In this document: positions 24,101 to 38,900 of the stretch, in pieces
How the letters are laid out: each line of letters opens with the position of its first letter
Numbering within the stretch: the stretch's first letter is position 1
DNA from: Nematostella vectensis
Lineage: Eukaryota > Cnidaria > Anthozoa > Actiniaria > Edwardsiidae
NCBI RefSeq assembly: GCF_932526225.1
Contig: NC_064040.1
Span: 808,001-872,000 of the forward strand
DNA length: 64,000 bases
Reading direction: 5' to 3'
Made by a program: the position numbers and the translations under genes
The notes under the pieces: model-generated
Seen by the model: only the letters and a program-made list of their open reading frames with translations
The model's database searches: none
Told to the model about the DNA's origin: nothing

Positions 24101-27100
24101 AATTACTTTTAATAATATTGGTATCGTAAACTATCCCAAGCAAAGTCACCATCGGACTGAAGGTTACATTCGGGAAAAGCTTCAGGGTTACATTCGGGAA
24201 TTTGTTTTACGAATGTAACCTCCAAAAGGTTACAATCGATAATTTTTTTTCCGAATATAAATTCCAAAAAGTAACATTAGGAAAAATAAAACAGTATACT
24301 CGGAAAAAAAGTTATATCAATCTATCGAGCGCTATGCTCTATGTTAGAATCTACTTAATCAAGTTATCCAAGGAATCTAGTTAGTTCTTGTGTGCATAAA
24401 ATATGTACAGGATCCTGAACAAAGCATGAGCACATCAAAGATGCTGTAAGTACATAAAAATGTCCCTATACCTTCTTTTTATGTCATGACACACCAAGAA
24501 CAGTATAATTAAGTATCGATATTTAAAAAAAAATAAAGAAAAAAAAAAGGCTATCAGCGGGATTCGAACCCGGGTCGCTGCGTTAGTAGTTAAGTGTCCG
24601 CAACGAAAGACTAACGTGGCATTGTTGAAGGGAATTATAATGAAAATTACTTTTAATACTATTGGTATCGTAAACTATCCCAAGCAAAGTCACCATCGGA
24701 CTGGAGGTTACATTCGGGAAAAGCTTCAGGGTTACATTCGGGAATTTGTTTTACGAGTGTAACCTCCAAAAGGTTACAATCGATAATTTTTTTTCCGAAT
24801 GTAAATTCCAAAAAGTAACATTAGGAAAATAAAACAGTATACTCGGAAAAAAAAAAGGTATATCAATCTATCGAGCGCTATGCTCTATGTTAGAATCTAC
24901 TTAATCAAGTTATCCAAGGAATCTAGTTAGTTCTTGTGTGCATAAAATATGTACAGGATCCTGAACAAATCATGAGCACATCAAAGATGCTGATAGTACA
25001 TACAAATGTCCCTATACCTTCTTTTTATGTCATGACACACCAAGAACAGTATAATTAAGTATCGATATTTAAAAAAAAATAAAGAAAAAAAAATAGGCTA
25101 TCAGCGGGAATCGAACCCGGGTCGCTGCGTTAGTAGTCAAGTGCCCGCAACGAAAGACTAACGTGGCATTGCTGAAGGGAATTGTAATGAAAATTACTTT
25201 TAATACAATTGGTATCGTAAACTATCCCAAGCAAAGTCACCATCGGACTGGAGGTTACATTCGGGAAAAGCTTCAGGGTTACATTCGGGAATTTGTTTTA
25301 CGAGTGTAACCTCCAAAAGGTTACAATCGATAATTTTTTTTCCGAATGTAAATTCCAAAAAGTAACATTAGGAAAAATAAAACAGTATACTCGAAAAAAA
25401 AAGTATACCAATCTATCGAGCGCTATGCTCTATGTTAGAATCTACTTAATCAAGTTAACCAAGGAATCTAGTTAGTTCTTGTGTGCATAAAATATGTACA
25501 GGATCCTGAACAAATCACGAGCACATCAAAGATGCTGAGAGTACATAAAAATGTCCCTATACCTTCTTTTTATGTCATGACACACCAAGAACAGTATAAT
25601 TAAGTATCGATATTTAAAAAAAAATAAAGAAAAAAAAATGGGCTATCAGCGGGAATCGAACCCGGGTCGCTGCGTTAGTAGTCAAGTGCCCGCAACGAAA
25701 GACTAACGTGGCATTACTGAAGGGAATTGTAATGAAAATTACTTTTAATAATATTGGTATCGTAAACTATCCCAAGCAAAGTCACCATCGGACTGAAGGT
25801 TACATTCGGGAAAAGCTTCAGGGTTACATTCGGGAATTTGTTTTACGAATGTAACCTCCAAAAGGTTACAATCGATAATTTTTTTTCCGAATATAAATTC
25901 CAAAAAGTAACATTAGGAAAAATAAAACAGTATACTCGGAAAAAAAGGTATATCAATCTATCGAGCGCTATGCTCTATGTTAGAATCTACTTAATCAAGT
26001 TATCCAAGGAATCTAGTTAGTTCTTGTGTGCATAAAATATGTACAGGATCCTGAACAAAGCATGAGCATATCAAAGATGCTGTAAGTACATAAAAATGTC
26101 CCTATACCTTCTTTTTATGTCATGACACACCAAGAACAGTATAATTAAGTATCGATATTTTAAAAAAAATAAAGAAAAAAAAAGGGCTATCAGCGGGAAT
26201 CGAACCCGGGTTGCTGCGTTAGTAGTCAAGTGCCCGCAACGAAAGACGAACGTGGCATTGCTGAAGGGAATTGTAATGAAAATTACTTTTAATACAATTG
26301 GTATCGTAAATTATCCCAAGCAAAGTCACCATCGGACTGGAGGTTACATTCGGGAAAAGCTTCAGGGTTACATTCGGGAATTTGTTTTACGAGTGTAACC
26401 TCCAAAAGGTTACAATCGATAATTTTTTTTCCGAATGTAAATTCCAAAAAGTAACATTAGGAAAAATAAAACAGTATACTCGAAAAAAAAAGTATACCAA
26501 TCTATCGAGCGCTATGCTCTATGTTAGAATCTACTTAATCAAGTTAACCAAGGAATCTAGTTAGTTCTTGTGTGCATAAAATATGTACAGGATCCTGAAC
26601 AAATCACGAGCACATCAAAGATGCTGAGAGTACATAAAAATGTCCCTATACCTTCTTTTTATGTCATGACACACCAAGAACAGTATAATTAAGTATCGAT
26701 ATTTAAAAAAAAATAAAGAAAAAAAAAAAATGGGCTATCAGCGGGAATCGAACCCGGGTCGCTGCGTTAGTAGTCAAGTGCCCGCAACGAAAGACTAACG
26801 TGGCATTACTTAAGGGAATTGTAATGAAAATTACTTTTAATAATATTGGTATCGTAAACTATCCCAAGCAAAGTCACCATCAGACTGAAGGTTACATTCG
26901 GGAAAAGCTTCAGGGTTACATTCGGGAATTTGTTTTACGAATGTAACCTCCAAAAGGTTACAATCGATAATTTTTTTTCCGAATATAAATTCCAAAAAGT
27001 AACATTAGGAAAAATAAAACAGTATACTCGGAAAAAAAGGTATATCAATCTATCGAGCGCTATGCTCTATGTTAGAATCTACTTAATCAAGTTATCCAAG

Positions 27101-28226
27101 GAATCTAGTTAGTTCTTGTGTGCATAAAATATGTACAGGATCCTGAACAAAGCATGAGCATATCAAAGATGCTGTAAGTACATAAAAATGTCCCTATACC
27201 TTCTTTTTATGTCATGACACACCAAGAACAGTATAATTAAGTATCGATATTTTAAAAAAAATAAAGAAAAAAAAAGGGCTATCAGCGGGAATCGAACCCG
27301 GGTTGCTGCGTTAGTAGTCAAGTGCCCGCAACGAAAGACGAACGTGGCATTGCTGAAGGGAATTGTAATGAAAATTACTTTTAATACAATTGGTATCGTA
27401 AATTATCCCAAGCAAAGTCACCATCGGACTGGAGGTTACATTCGGGAAAAGCTTCAGGGTTACATTCGGGAATTTGTTTTACGAGTGTAACCTCCAAAAG
27501 GTTACCATCGATAATTTTTTTTCCGAATGTAAATTCCAAAATGTAACATTAGGAAAAATAAAACAGTATACTCGGGAAAAAAAGTTATATCAATCTATCG
27601 AGCGCTATGCTCTATGTTAGAATCTACTTAATCAAGTTATCCAAGGAATCTAGTTAGTTCTTGTGTGCATAAAATATGTACAGGATCCTGAACAAAGCAT
27701 GAGCACATCAAAGATGCTGTAAGTACATAAAAATGTCCCTATACCTTCTTTTTATGTCATGACACACCAAGAACAGTATAATTAAGTATCGATATTTAAA
27801 AAAAAATAAAGAAAAAAAAAAGGCTATCAGCGGGAATCGAACCCGGGTCGCTGCGTTAGTAGTTAAGTGCACGCAACAAAAGACTAACGTGGCATTGTTG
27901 AAGGGAATTATAATGAAAATTACTTTTAATTCTATTGGTATCGTAAACTATCCCAAGCAAAGTCACCATCGGACTGGAGGTTACATTCGGGAAAAGCTTC
28001 AGGGTTACATTCGGGAATTTGTTTTACGAGTGTAACCTCCAAAAGGTTACAATCGATAATTGTTTTTCCGAATGTAAATTCCAAAAAGTAACATTAGGAA
28101 AAATAAAATAGTATACTCGAAAAAAAAGGTATATCAATCTATCGAGCGCTATGCTCTATGTTAGAATCTACTTAATCAAGTTAACCAAGGAATCTAGTTA
28201 GTTCTTGTGTGCATAAAATATGTACA
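21141..28226 (+). repeat. Satellite block 8, interleaved dimers and 3815-bp unit
   Basis: Anchors 21141, 21686, 22231, 22776, 23322, 23866, 24410, 24956, 25501, 26046, 26590, 27138, 27683. Monomers 21141-22775 recur 3815 bp later (24956, 25501, 26046). A dimer of types AAATCACGAGCAC and GCATATCAAAG/GCTGTAAGTAC occurs at 21686/22231, 25501/26046 and 26590/27138. The 22776 type (AGTTAAGTGCACGCAACAAAAG) returns at 27683 and 29319. The dimer expansion in the second copy explains why the unit length is not constant. Confidence 0.88.
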
Positions 28227-31200
28227 GGATCCTGAACAAATCATGAGCACATCAAAGATGCTGAGAGTACATAAAAATGTCCCTATACCTTCTTTTTATG
28301 TCATGACACACCAAGAACAGTATAATTAAGTATCGATATTTAAAAAAAAAATAAAGAAAAAAAAAGGGCTATCAGCGGGAATCGAACCCGGGTCGCTGCG
28401 TTAGTAGTCAAGTGCCCGCAACGAAAGACTAACGTGGCATTACTGAAGGGAATTGTAATGAAAATTACTTTTAATACTATTGCTATCGTAAACTATCCCA
28501 AGCAAAGTCACTATTGGACTGAAGGTTACATTCGGGAAAAGCTTCAGGGTTACATTCGGGAATTTGTTTTACGAGTGTAACCTCCAAAAGGTTACAATCG
28601 ATAATTTTTTTTCCGAATGTAAATTCCAAAAAGTAACATTAGGAAAAAAAAAACAGTATACTCGGAAAAAAAGGTATATCAATCTATCGAGCGCTATGCT
28701 CTATGTTAGAATCTACTTAATCAAGTTAACCAAGGAATCTAGTTAGTTCTTGTGTGCATAAAATATGTACAGGATCCTGAACAAAGCATGAGCACATCAA
28801 AGATGCTGAGAGTACATAAAATTGTCCGTATACCTTCTTTTTATGTCATGACACACCAAGAACAGTATAATTAAGTATCGATATTTAAAAAAAAAAATAA
28901 AGAAAAAAAAATAGGCTATCAGCGGGAATCGAACCCGGGTAGCTGCGTTAGTAGTCAAGTGCCCGCAACGAAAGACTAACGTGGCATTGCTGAAGGGAAT
29001 TGTAATAAAAATTACTTTTTATACTATTGGTATCGTAAACTATCCCAAGCAAAGTCACCATCGGACTGGAGGTTACATTCGGGAAAAGCTTCAGGGTTAC
29101 ATTCGGGAATTTGTTTTACGAGGGTAACCTCCAAAAGGTTACAATCGATAATTTTTTTTCCGAATGTAAATTCCAAAAAGTAACATTAGGAAAAATTAAA
29201 CAGTATACTCGGAAAAAAAGGTATATCAATCTATCGAGCGCTATGCTCTATGTTAGAATCTACTTAATCAAGTTATCCAAGGAATCTAGTTAGTTCTTGT
29301 GTGCATAAAATATGTACAGGATCCTGAACAAAGCATGAGCACATCAAAGATGCTGAGAGTACATAAAAATGTCCCTATACCTTCTTTTTATGTCATGACA
29401 CACCAAGAACAGTATAATTAAGTATCGATATTTAAAAAAAAAAAAAAGAAAAAAAAAAGGGCTATCAGCGGGAATCGAACCCGGGTCGCTGCGTTAGTAG
29501 TTAAGTGCACGCAACAAAAGACTAACGTGCATTGTTGAAGGGAATTATAATGAAAATTACTTTTAATTCTATTGGTATCGTAAACTATCCCAAGCAAAGT
29601 CACCATCGGACTGGAGGTTACATTCGGGAAAAGCTTCAGGGTTACATTCGGGAATTTGTTTTACGAGTGTAACCTCCAAAAGGTTACAATCGATAATTGT
29701 TTTTCCGAATAAAAATTCCAAAAAGTAACATTAGGAAAAATAAAATAGTATACTCGAAAAAAAAGGTATATCAATCTATCGAGCGCTATGCTCTATGTTA
29801 GAATCTACTTAATCAAGTTAACCAAGGAATCTAGTTAGTTCTTGTGTGCATAAAATATGTACAGGATCCTGAACAAAGCATGAGCACATCAAAGATGCTG
29901 AGAGTACATAAAAATGTCCCTATACCTTCTTTTTATGTCATGACACACCAAGAACAGTATAATTAAGTATCGATATTTAAAAAAAAATAAAGAAAAAAAA
30001 AAGGGCTATCAGCGGGAATCGAACCCGGGTCGCTGCGTTAGTAGTCAAGTGCCCGCAACGAAAGACTAACGTGGCATTACTGAAGGGAATTGTAATGAAA
30101 ATTACTTTTAATACTATTGGTATCGTAAACTATCCCAAGCAAAGTCACCATCGGACTGAAGGTTACATTCGGGAAAAGCTTCAGGGTTACATTCGGGAAT
30201 TTGTTTTACGAGTGTAACCTCCAAAAGGTTACAATCGATAATTTTTTTTCCGAATGTAAATTCCAAAAAGTAACATTAGGAAAAATAAAACAGTATACTC
30301 GGAAAAAAAGGTATATCAATCTATCGAGCGCTATGCTCTATGTTAGAATCTACTTAATCAAGTTAACCAAGGAATCTAGTTAGTTCTTGTGTGCATAAAA
30401 TATGTACAGGATCCTGAACAAAGCATGAGCACATCAAAGATGCTGAGAGTACATAAAAATGTCCGTATACCTTCTTTTTATGTCATGACACACCAAGAAC
30501 AGTATAATTAAGTATCGATATTTAAAAAAAAAAATAAAGAAAAAAAAATAGGCTATCAGCGGGAATCGAACCCGGGTAGCTGCGTTAGTAGTCAAGTGCC
30601 CGCAACGAAAGACTAACGTGGCATTGCTGAAGGGAATTGTAATGAAAATTACTTTTAATACTATTGGTATCGTAAACTATCCCAAGCAAAGTCACCATCG
30701 GACTGGAGGTTACATTCGGGAAAAGCTTCAGGGTTACATTCGGGAATTTTTTTTACGAGGGTAACCTCCAAAAGGTTACAATCGATAATTTTTTTTCCGA
30801 ATGTAAATTCCAAAAAGTAACATTAGGAAAAATAAAACAGTATACTCGGAAAAAAAGGTATATCAATCTATCGAGCGCTATGCTCTATGTTAGAATCTAC
30901 TTAATCAAGTTATCCAAGGAATCTAGTTAGTTCTTGTGTGCATAAAATATGTACAGGATCCTGAACAAAGCATGAGCACATCAAAGATGCTGAGAGTACA
31001 TAAAAATGTCCCTATACCTTCTTTTTATGTCATGACACACCAAGAACAGTATAATTAAGTATCGATATTTAAAAAAAAAATAAAGAAAAAAAAAAGGGCT
31101 ATCAGCGGGAATAGAACCCGGGTCGCTGCGTTAGTAGTCAAGTGCCCGCAACGAAAGACTAACGTGGCATTACTGAAGGGAATTGTAATGAAAATTACTT

Positions 31201-33142
31201 TTAATACTATTGGTATCGTAAACTATCCCAAGCAAAGTCAACATCGGACTGAAGGTTACATTCGGGAAAAGCTTCAGGGTTACATTCGGGAATTTGTTTT
31301 ACGAGTGTAACCTCCAAAAGGTTACAATCGATAATTTTTTTCCGAATGTAAATTCCAAAAAGTAACATTAGGAAAAATAAAACAGTATACTCGGAAAAAA
31401 AGGTATATCACTCTATCGAGCGCTATGCTCTATGTTAGAATCTACTTAATCAAGTTAACCAAGGAATCTAGTTAGTTCTTGTGTGCATAAAATATGTACA
31501 GGATCCTGAACAAAGCATGAGCACATCAAAGATGCTGAGAGTACATAAAAATGTCCGTATACCTTCTTTTTATGTCATGACACACCAAGAACAGTATAAT
31601 TAAGTATCGATATTTAAAAAAAAATAATAAAGAAAAAAAAATAGGCTATCAGCGGGAATCGAACCCGGGTAGCTGCGTTAGTAGTCAAGTGCCCGCAACG
31701 AAAGACTAACGTGGCATTGCTGAAGGGAATTGTAATGAAAATTACTTTTAATACTATTGGTATCGTAAACTATCCCAAGCAAAGTCACCATCGGACTGGA
31801 GGTTACATTCGGGAAAAGCTTCAGGGTTACATTCGGGAATTTGTTTTACGAGGGTAACCTCCAAAAGGTTACAATCGATATTTTTTTTTCCGAATGTAAA
31901 TTCCAAAAAGTAACATTAGGAAAAATAAAACAGTATACTCGGAAAAAAAGGTATATCAATCTATCGAGCGCTATGCTCTATGTTAGAATCTACTTAATCA
32001 AGTTATCCAAGGAATCTAGTTAGTTCTTGTGTGCATAAAATATGTACAGGATCCTGAACAAAGCATGAGCACATCAAAGATGCTGAGAGTACATAAAAAT
32101 GTCCCTATACCTTCTTTTTATGTCATGACACACCAAGAACAGTATAATTAAGTATCGATATTTAAAAAAAAAATAAAGAAAAAAAAAAGGGCTATCAGCG
32201 GGAATAGAACCCGGGTCGCTGCGTTAGTAGTCAAGTGCCCGCAACGAAAGACTAACGTGGCATTACTGAAGGGAATTGTAATGAAAATTACTTTTAATAC
32301 TATTGGTATCGTAAACTATCCCAAGCAAAGTCAACATCGGACTGAAGGTTACATTCGGGAAAAGCTTCAGGGTTACATTCGGGAATTTGTTTTACGAGTG
32401 TAACCTCCAAAAGGTTACAATCGATAATTTTTTTTCCGAATGTAAATTCCAAAAAGTAACATTAGGAAAAATAAAACAGTATACTCGGAAAAAAAGGTAT
32501 ATCACTCTATCGAGCGCTATGCTCTATGTTAGAATCTACTTAATCAAGTTAACCAAGGAATCTAGTTAGTTCTTGTGTGCATAAAATATGTACAGGATCC
32601 TGAACAAAGCATGAGCACATCAAAGATGCTGAGAGTACATAAAAATGTCCGTATACCTTCTTTTTATGTCATGACACACCAAGAACAGTATAATTAAGTA
32701 TCGATATTTAAAAAAAAATAATAAAGAAAAAAAAATAGGCTATCAGCGGGAATCGAACCCGGGTAGCTGCGTTAGTAGTCAAGTGCCCGCAACGAAAGAC
32801 TAACGTGGCATTGCTGAAGGGAATTGTAATGAAAATTACTTTTAATACTATTGGTATCGTAAACTATCCCAAGCAAAGTCACCATCGGACTGGAGGTTAC
32901 ATTCGGGAAAAGCTTCAGGGTTACATTCGGGAATTTGTTTTACGAGGGTAACCTCCAAAAGGTTACAATCGATATTTTTTTTTCCGAATGTAAATTCCAA
33001 AAAGTAACATTAGGAAAAATAAAACAGTATACTCGGAAAAAAAGGTATATCAATCTATCGAGCGCTATGATCTATGTTAGAATCTACTTAATCAAGTTAT
33101 CCAAGGAATCTAGTTAGTTCTTGTGTGCATAAAATATGTACA
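28227..33142 (+). repeat. Satellite block 9, ~1093-bp dimer expansion
   Basis: Anchors 28227, 28772, 29319, 29864, 30409, 30956, 31501, 32049, 32595. Monomers with TGTCCCTATACC and AAAGGGCTATC alternate with monomers having TGTCCGTATACC, GGGTAGCTGCG and ACGAGGGTAACC. Pairs start at 28227, 29864, 30956 and 32049; 30956-32048 and 32049-33142 are the closest pair. One extra monomer of the 22776 type (29319) breaks the alternation. Confidence 0.88.
31097..31168 (-). pseudogene. tRNA-like element with box B point change
   Basis: The T loop reads TTCTATT: the purine at position 57 is now T. The other copy with this change is at 32190-32261, in the next dimer (offset 1093 bp), so it spread by duplication of the dimer. 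Confidence 0.75.
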
Positions 33143-33344
33143 GGATCCTGAACAAAGCATGAGCACATCAAAGATGCTGAGAGTACATAAAAATGTCCCT
33201 ATGCCTTCTTTTTATGTCATGACACACCAAGAACAGTATAATTAAGTATCGATATTTAAAAAAAAATAAAGAAACAAAAAATAGGCTATCAGAGGGAATC
33301 GAACCCGGGTCGCTGCGTTATTAGTCAAGTGCCCGCAACGAAAG

Positions 33345-33472
33345 ACTAACGTGGCATTGCTGAAGGGAATTGTAATGAAAATTACTTTTAATACAATTGG
33401 TATCGTAAACTAACGTGGCATTACTGAAGGGAATTGTAATGAAAATTACTTTTAATACTATTGGTATCGTAA
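33345..33472 (+). repeat. 64-bp internal tandem duplication, locus 1
   Basis: The stretch from ACTAACGTGG to GGTATCGTAA is present twice, at 33345-33408 and from 33409. The join GTAAACTAACGTGG merges GTAAACTATCCC with AGACTAACGTGG at the shared ACTA, so a 4-bp microhomology sits at the breakpoint. The duplicated stretch begins at the 5' edge of the minus-strand tRNA-like element and includes the GTAAT/ATTAC hairpin. Confidence 0.9.
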
Positions 33473-34441
33473 ACTATCCCAAGCAAAGTCACCATCGGAC
33501 TGGAGGTTACATTCGGGAAAAGCTTCAGGGTTACATTCGGGAATTTGTTTTACGAGTGTAACCTCCAAAAGGTTACAATCGATAATTTTTTTTCCGAATG
33601 TAAATTCCAAAAAGTAACATTAGGAAAAATAAAACAGTATACTCGGAAAAAAGGTATATCAATTTATCGAGCGCTATGCTCTATGTTAGAATCTACTTAA
33701 TCAAGTTAACTAAGGAATCTAGTTAGTTCTTGTGTGTATAAAATATGTACAGGATCCTGAACAAAGCATGAGCACATCAAAGATGCTGAGAGTACATAAA
33801 AATGTCCGTATACCTTCTTTTTATGTCATGACACACCAAGAACAGTATAATTAAGTATCGATATTACAAAAAAAAAAAATAAAGAAAAAAAATAGGCTAT
33901 CAGCGGGAATCGAACCCGGGTCGCTACGTTAGTAGTCAAGTGCCCGCAACGAAAGACTAACGTGGCATTGCTGAAGGGAATTGTAATGAAAATTACTTTT
34001 AATACTATTGGTATCGTAAACTATCCCAAGCAAAGTCACCATCAGACTGGAGGTTACATTCGGGAAAAGCTTCAGGGTTACATTCGGGAATTTGTTTTAC
34101 GAGGGTAACCTCCAAAAGGTTACAATCGATAATTTTTTTTCCGAATGTAAATTCCAAAAAGTAACATTAGGAAAAATAAAACAGTATACTCGGAAAAAAA
34201 GGTATATCAATCTATCGAGCGCTATGCTCTATGTTAGAATCTACTTAATCAAGTTATCCAAGGAATCTAGTTAGTTCTTGTGTGCATAAAATATGTACAG
34301 GATCCTGAACAAAGCATGAGCACATCAAAGATGCTGAGAGTACATAAAAATGTCCCTATACCTTCTTTTTATGTCATGACACACCAAGAACAGTATAATT
34401 AAGTATCGATATTTAAAAAAAAAATTAAAGAAAAAAAAATA

Positions 34442-34513
34442 GGCTATCAGCGGGAATGCAACCCGGGTCGCTGCGTTAGTAGTCAAGTGTCCGCAACGAA
34501 AGAATAACGTGGC
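34442..34513 (-). pseudogene. tRNA-like element with destroyed box B
   Basis: The T loop reads TTGCATT instead of TTCGATT, so the invariant C56 and the R57 of box B are swapped out. The linked changes AAGTGTCCGC and AAGAATAACG lie in the D-arm side and 5' end. Same subfamily at 34987-35058, 35532-35603, 42131-42202, 47576-47647, 48665-48736, 50302-50373, 51391-51462 and 51936-52007 (nine copies in all). Confidence 0.8.
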
Positions 34514-35935
34514 ATTGCTGAAGGGAATTGTAATGAAAATTACTTTTAATACTATTGGTATCGTAAACTATCCCAAGCAAAGTCACCATCGGACTGGAGG
34601 TTACATTCGGGAAAAGCTTCAGGGTTACATTCGGGAATTTGTTTTACGAGTGTAACCTCCAAAAGGTTACAATCGATAATTTTTTTTTGGAATGTAAATT
34701 CCAAAAAGTAACATTAGGAAAAATAAAACAGTATACTCGGAAAAAAGGTATATCAATCTATCGAGCGCTATGCTCTATGTTAGAATCTACTTAATCAAGT
34801 TATCCAAGAAATCTAGTTAGTTCTTGTGTGCATAAAATATGTGCAGGATCCTGAACAAAGCATGAGCACATCAAAGATGCTGAGAGTACATAAAAATGTC
34901 CCTATACCTTCTTTTTATGTCATGACACACCAAGAACAGTATAAATAAGTATCGATATTTAAAAAAAAAATAAAGAAAAAAAAATAGGCTATCAGCGGGA
35001 ATGCAACCCGGGTCGCTGCGTTAGTAGTCAAGTGTCCGCAACGAAAGAATAACGTGGCATTGCTGAAGGGAATTGTAATGAAAATTACTTTTAATACTAT
35101 TGGTATCGTAAACTATCCCAAGCAAAGTCGCCATCGGACTGGAGGTTACATTCGGGAAAAGCTTCAGGGTTACATTCGGGAATTTGTTTTACGAGTGTAA
35201 CCTCCAAAAGGTTACAATCGATAATTTTTTTTTGGAATGTAAATTCCAAAAAGTAACATTAGGAAAAATAAAACAGTATACTCGGAAAAAAGGTATATCA
35301 ATCTATCGAGCGCTATGCTCTATGTTAGAATCTACTTAATCAAGTTATCCAAGAAATCTAGTTAGTTCTTGTGTGCATAAAATATGTGCAGGATCCTGAA
35401 CAAAGCATGAGCACATCAAAGATGCTGAGAGTACATAAAAATGTCCCTATTCCTTCTTTTTATGTCATGACACACCAAGAACAGTATAATTAAGTATCGA
35501 TATTTAAAAAAAAAATAAAGAAAAAAAAATAGGCTATCAGCGGGAATGCAACCCGGGTCGCTGCGTTAGTAGTCAAGTGTCCGCAACGAAAGACTAACGT
35601 GGCATTGCTGAAGGGAATTGTAATGAAAATTACTTTTAATACTATTGGTATCGTAAACTATCCCAAGCAAAGTCACCATCGGACTGGAGGTTACATTCGG
35701 GAAAAGCTTCAGGGTTACATTCGGGAATTTGTTTTACGAGTGTAACCTCCAAAAGGTTACAATCGATAATTTTTTTTTGGAATGTAAATTCCAAAAAGTA
35801 ACATTAGGACAAATAAAACAGTATACTCGGAAAAAAGGTATATCAATCTATCGAGCGCTATGCTCTATGTTAGAATCTACTTAATCAAGTTATCCAAGGA
35901 ATCTAGTTAGTTCTTGTGTGCATAAAATATGTACA

Positions 35936-38900
35936 GGATCCTGAACAAAGCATGAGCACATCAAAGATGCTGAGAGTACATAAAAATGTCCCTATACCTT
36001 CTTTTTATGTCATGACACACCAAGAACAGTATAATTAAGTATCGATATTTAAAAAAAAAAAAGAAAAAAAAATAGGCTATCAGCGGGAATCGAACCCGGG
36101 TGGCTGCGGTAGTAGTCAAGTGCCGCAACGAAAGACTAACGTGGCATTGTTGAAGGGAATCGTAATGAAAATTACTTTTAATGCTATTGGTATCGTAAAC
36201 TATCCCAAGCAAAGTCAACATCGGACTGGAGGTTACATTCGGGAAAAGCTTCAGGGTTACATTCGGGAATTTGTTTTACGAGTGTAACCTCCAAAAGGTT
36301 ACAATCAATAATTTTTTTTCCGAATGTAAATTCCAAAAAGTAACATTAGGAAAAATAAAACAGTATACTCGGAGAAAAAGGTATATCAATCTATCGAGCG
36401 CTATGCTCTATGTTAGAATCTACTTAATCAAGTTATCCAAGGAATCTAGTTAGTTCTTGTGTGCATAAAATATGTACAGGATCCTGAACAAAGCATGAGC
36501 ACATCAAAGATGCTGAGAGTACATAAAAATGTCCCTATACCTTCTTTTTATGTTATGACACACCAAGAACAGTATAATTAAGTATCGATATTTAAAAAAA
36601 AATAAAGAAAAAAAAATAGGCTATCAGCGGGAATCGAACCCGGGTCGCTGCGTTTGTAGTCAAGTGCCCGCAACGAAAGACTAACGTGGCATTGTTGAAG
36701 GGAATTATAATGAAAATTACTTTTAATACTATTGGTATCGTAAACTATCCCAAGCAATGTCACCATCGGACTGGAGGTTACATTCGGGAAAAGCTTCAGG
36801 GTTACATTCGGGAATTTGTTTTACGAGTGTAACCTCCAAAAGGTTACAATCGATAATTTTTTTTCCGAATGTAAATTCCAAAAAGTAACATTAGGAAAAT
36901 AAAACAGTATACTCGGAAAAAAAGGTATATCAATCTATCGAGCGCTATGCTCTATGTTAGAATCTACTTAATCAAGTTATCCAAGGAATCTAGTTAGTTC
37001 TTGTGTGCATAAAATATGTACAGGATCCTGATTAAAGCATGAGCACATCAAAGATGCTGAGAGTACATAAAAATGTCCCTATACCTTCTTTTTATGTCAT
37101 GACACACCAAGAACAGTATAATTAAGTATCGATATTTAAAAAAAAATAAAGAAAAAAAATAGGCTATAAGCGGGAATCGAACCCGGGTCGCTGCGTTAGT
37201 AGTCAAGTGCCCGCAACGAAAGACTAACGTGGCATTGTTGAAGGGAATTATAATGAAAATTACTTTTAATACTATTGGTATCGTAAACTATCCCAAGCAA
37301 TGTCACCATCGGACTGGAGGTTACATTCGGGAAAAGCTTCAGGGTTACATTCGGGAATTTGTTTTACGAGTGTAACCTCCAAAAGGTTACAATCGATAAT
37401 TTTTTTTCCGAATGTAAATTCCAAAAAGTAACATTAGGAAAATAAAACAGTATACTCGGAAAAAAAGGTATATCAATCTATCGAGCGCTATGCTCTATGT
37501 TAGAATCTACTTAATCAAGTTATCCAAGGAATCTAGTTAGTTCTTGTGTGCATAAAATATGTACAGGATCCTGAACAAAGCATGAGCACATCAAAGATGC
37601 TGAGAGTACATAAAAATGTCCCTATACCTTCTTTTTATGTCATGACACACCAAGAACAGTATAATTAAGTATCGATATTTAAAAAAAAATAAAGAAAAAA
37701 AATAGGCTATCAGCGGGAATCGAACCCGGGTCGCTGCGTTAGTAGTCAAGTGCCCGCAACGAAAGACTAACGTGGCATTGCTGAAGGGAATTGTAATGAA
37801 AATTACTTTTAATACTATTGGTATCGTAAACTATCCCAAGCAAAGTCACCATCGGACTGGATGTTACATTCGGGAAAAGCTTCCGGGTTACATTCGGGAC
37901 TTTGTTTTACAAGTGTAACCTCCAAAAGGTTACAATCGATAATTTTTTTTTCGAATGTAAATTCCAAAAAGTAACATTAGGAAAATAAAACAGTATACTC
38001 GGTAAAAAAGGTATATCAATCTATCGAGCGCTATGCTCTATGTTAGAATCTACTTAATCAAGTTATCCATGGAATCTAGTTAGTTCTTGTGTGCATAAAA
38101 TATGTACAGGATCCTGAACAAAGCATGAGCACATTAAAGATGCTGAGAGTACATAAAAATGTCCCTATACCTTTTTTTTATGTCATGACACACCAAGAAC
38201 AGTATAATTAAGTATCGATATTTAAAAAAAAAAAAGAAAAAAAAAAAAGCTATCAGCGGGAATCGAACCCGGGTGGCTGCGGTAGTAGTCAAGTGCCGCA
38301 ACGAAAGACTAACGTGGCATTGTTGAAGGGAATCGTAATGAAAATTACTTTTAATGCTATTGGTATCGTAAACTATCCCAAGCAAAGTCAACATCGGACT
38401 GGAGGTTACATTCGGGAAAAGCTTCAGGGTTACATTCGGGAATTTGTTTTACAAGTGTAACCTCCAAAAGGTTACAATCAATAATTTTTTTTCCGAATGT
38501 AAATTCCAAAAAGTAACATTAGGAAAAATAAAACAGTATACTCGGAGAAAAAGGTATATCAATCTATCGAGCGCTATGCTCTATGTTAGAATCTACTTAA
38601 TCAAGTTATCCATGGAATCTAGTTAGTTCTTGTGTGCATAAAATATGTACAGGATCCTGAACAAAGCATGAGCACATCAAAGATGCTGAGAGTACATAAA
38701 AATGTCCCTATACCTTCTTTTTATGTCATGACACACCAAGAACAGTATAATTAAGTATCGATATTTAAAAAAAAATAAAGAAAAAAAATAGGCTATAAGC
38801 GGGAATCGAACCCGGGTCGCTGCGTTAGTAGTCAAGTGCCCGCAACGAAAGACTAACGTGGCATTGTTGAAGGGAATTATAATGAAAATTACTTTTAATA

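Larger units (their letters stand above)
33143..35935 (+). repeat. Satellite block 10 with 64-bp insertion and monomer triplet
   Basis: Anchors 33143, 33752, 34300, 34846, 35391. The first monomer is 609 bp because of a 64-bp internal duplication. The second has GTGTATAAAATATG, CCGTATACC, GATATTACAAAA and CGCTACGTTAG. The last three are near-identical neighbours of the box-B-changed type (GGAATGCAACCC), a local 545-bp amplification. The part 33143-34845 recurs 7689 bp later. Confidence 0.88.

Noticed and set aside
35961-36221. Minus-strand open frames of 62-87 codons across the tRNA-like element
   Set aside because: The phenylalanine runs are the T run and the central part is the tRNA-like element translated. 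They shift frame between monomers with A-tract length.
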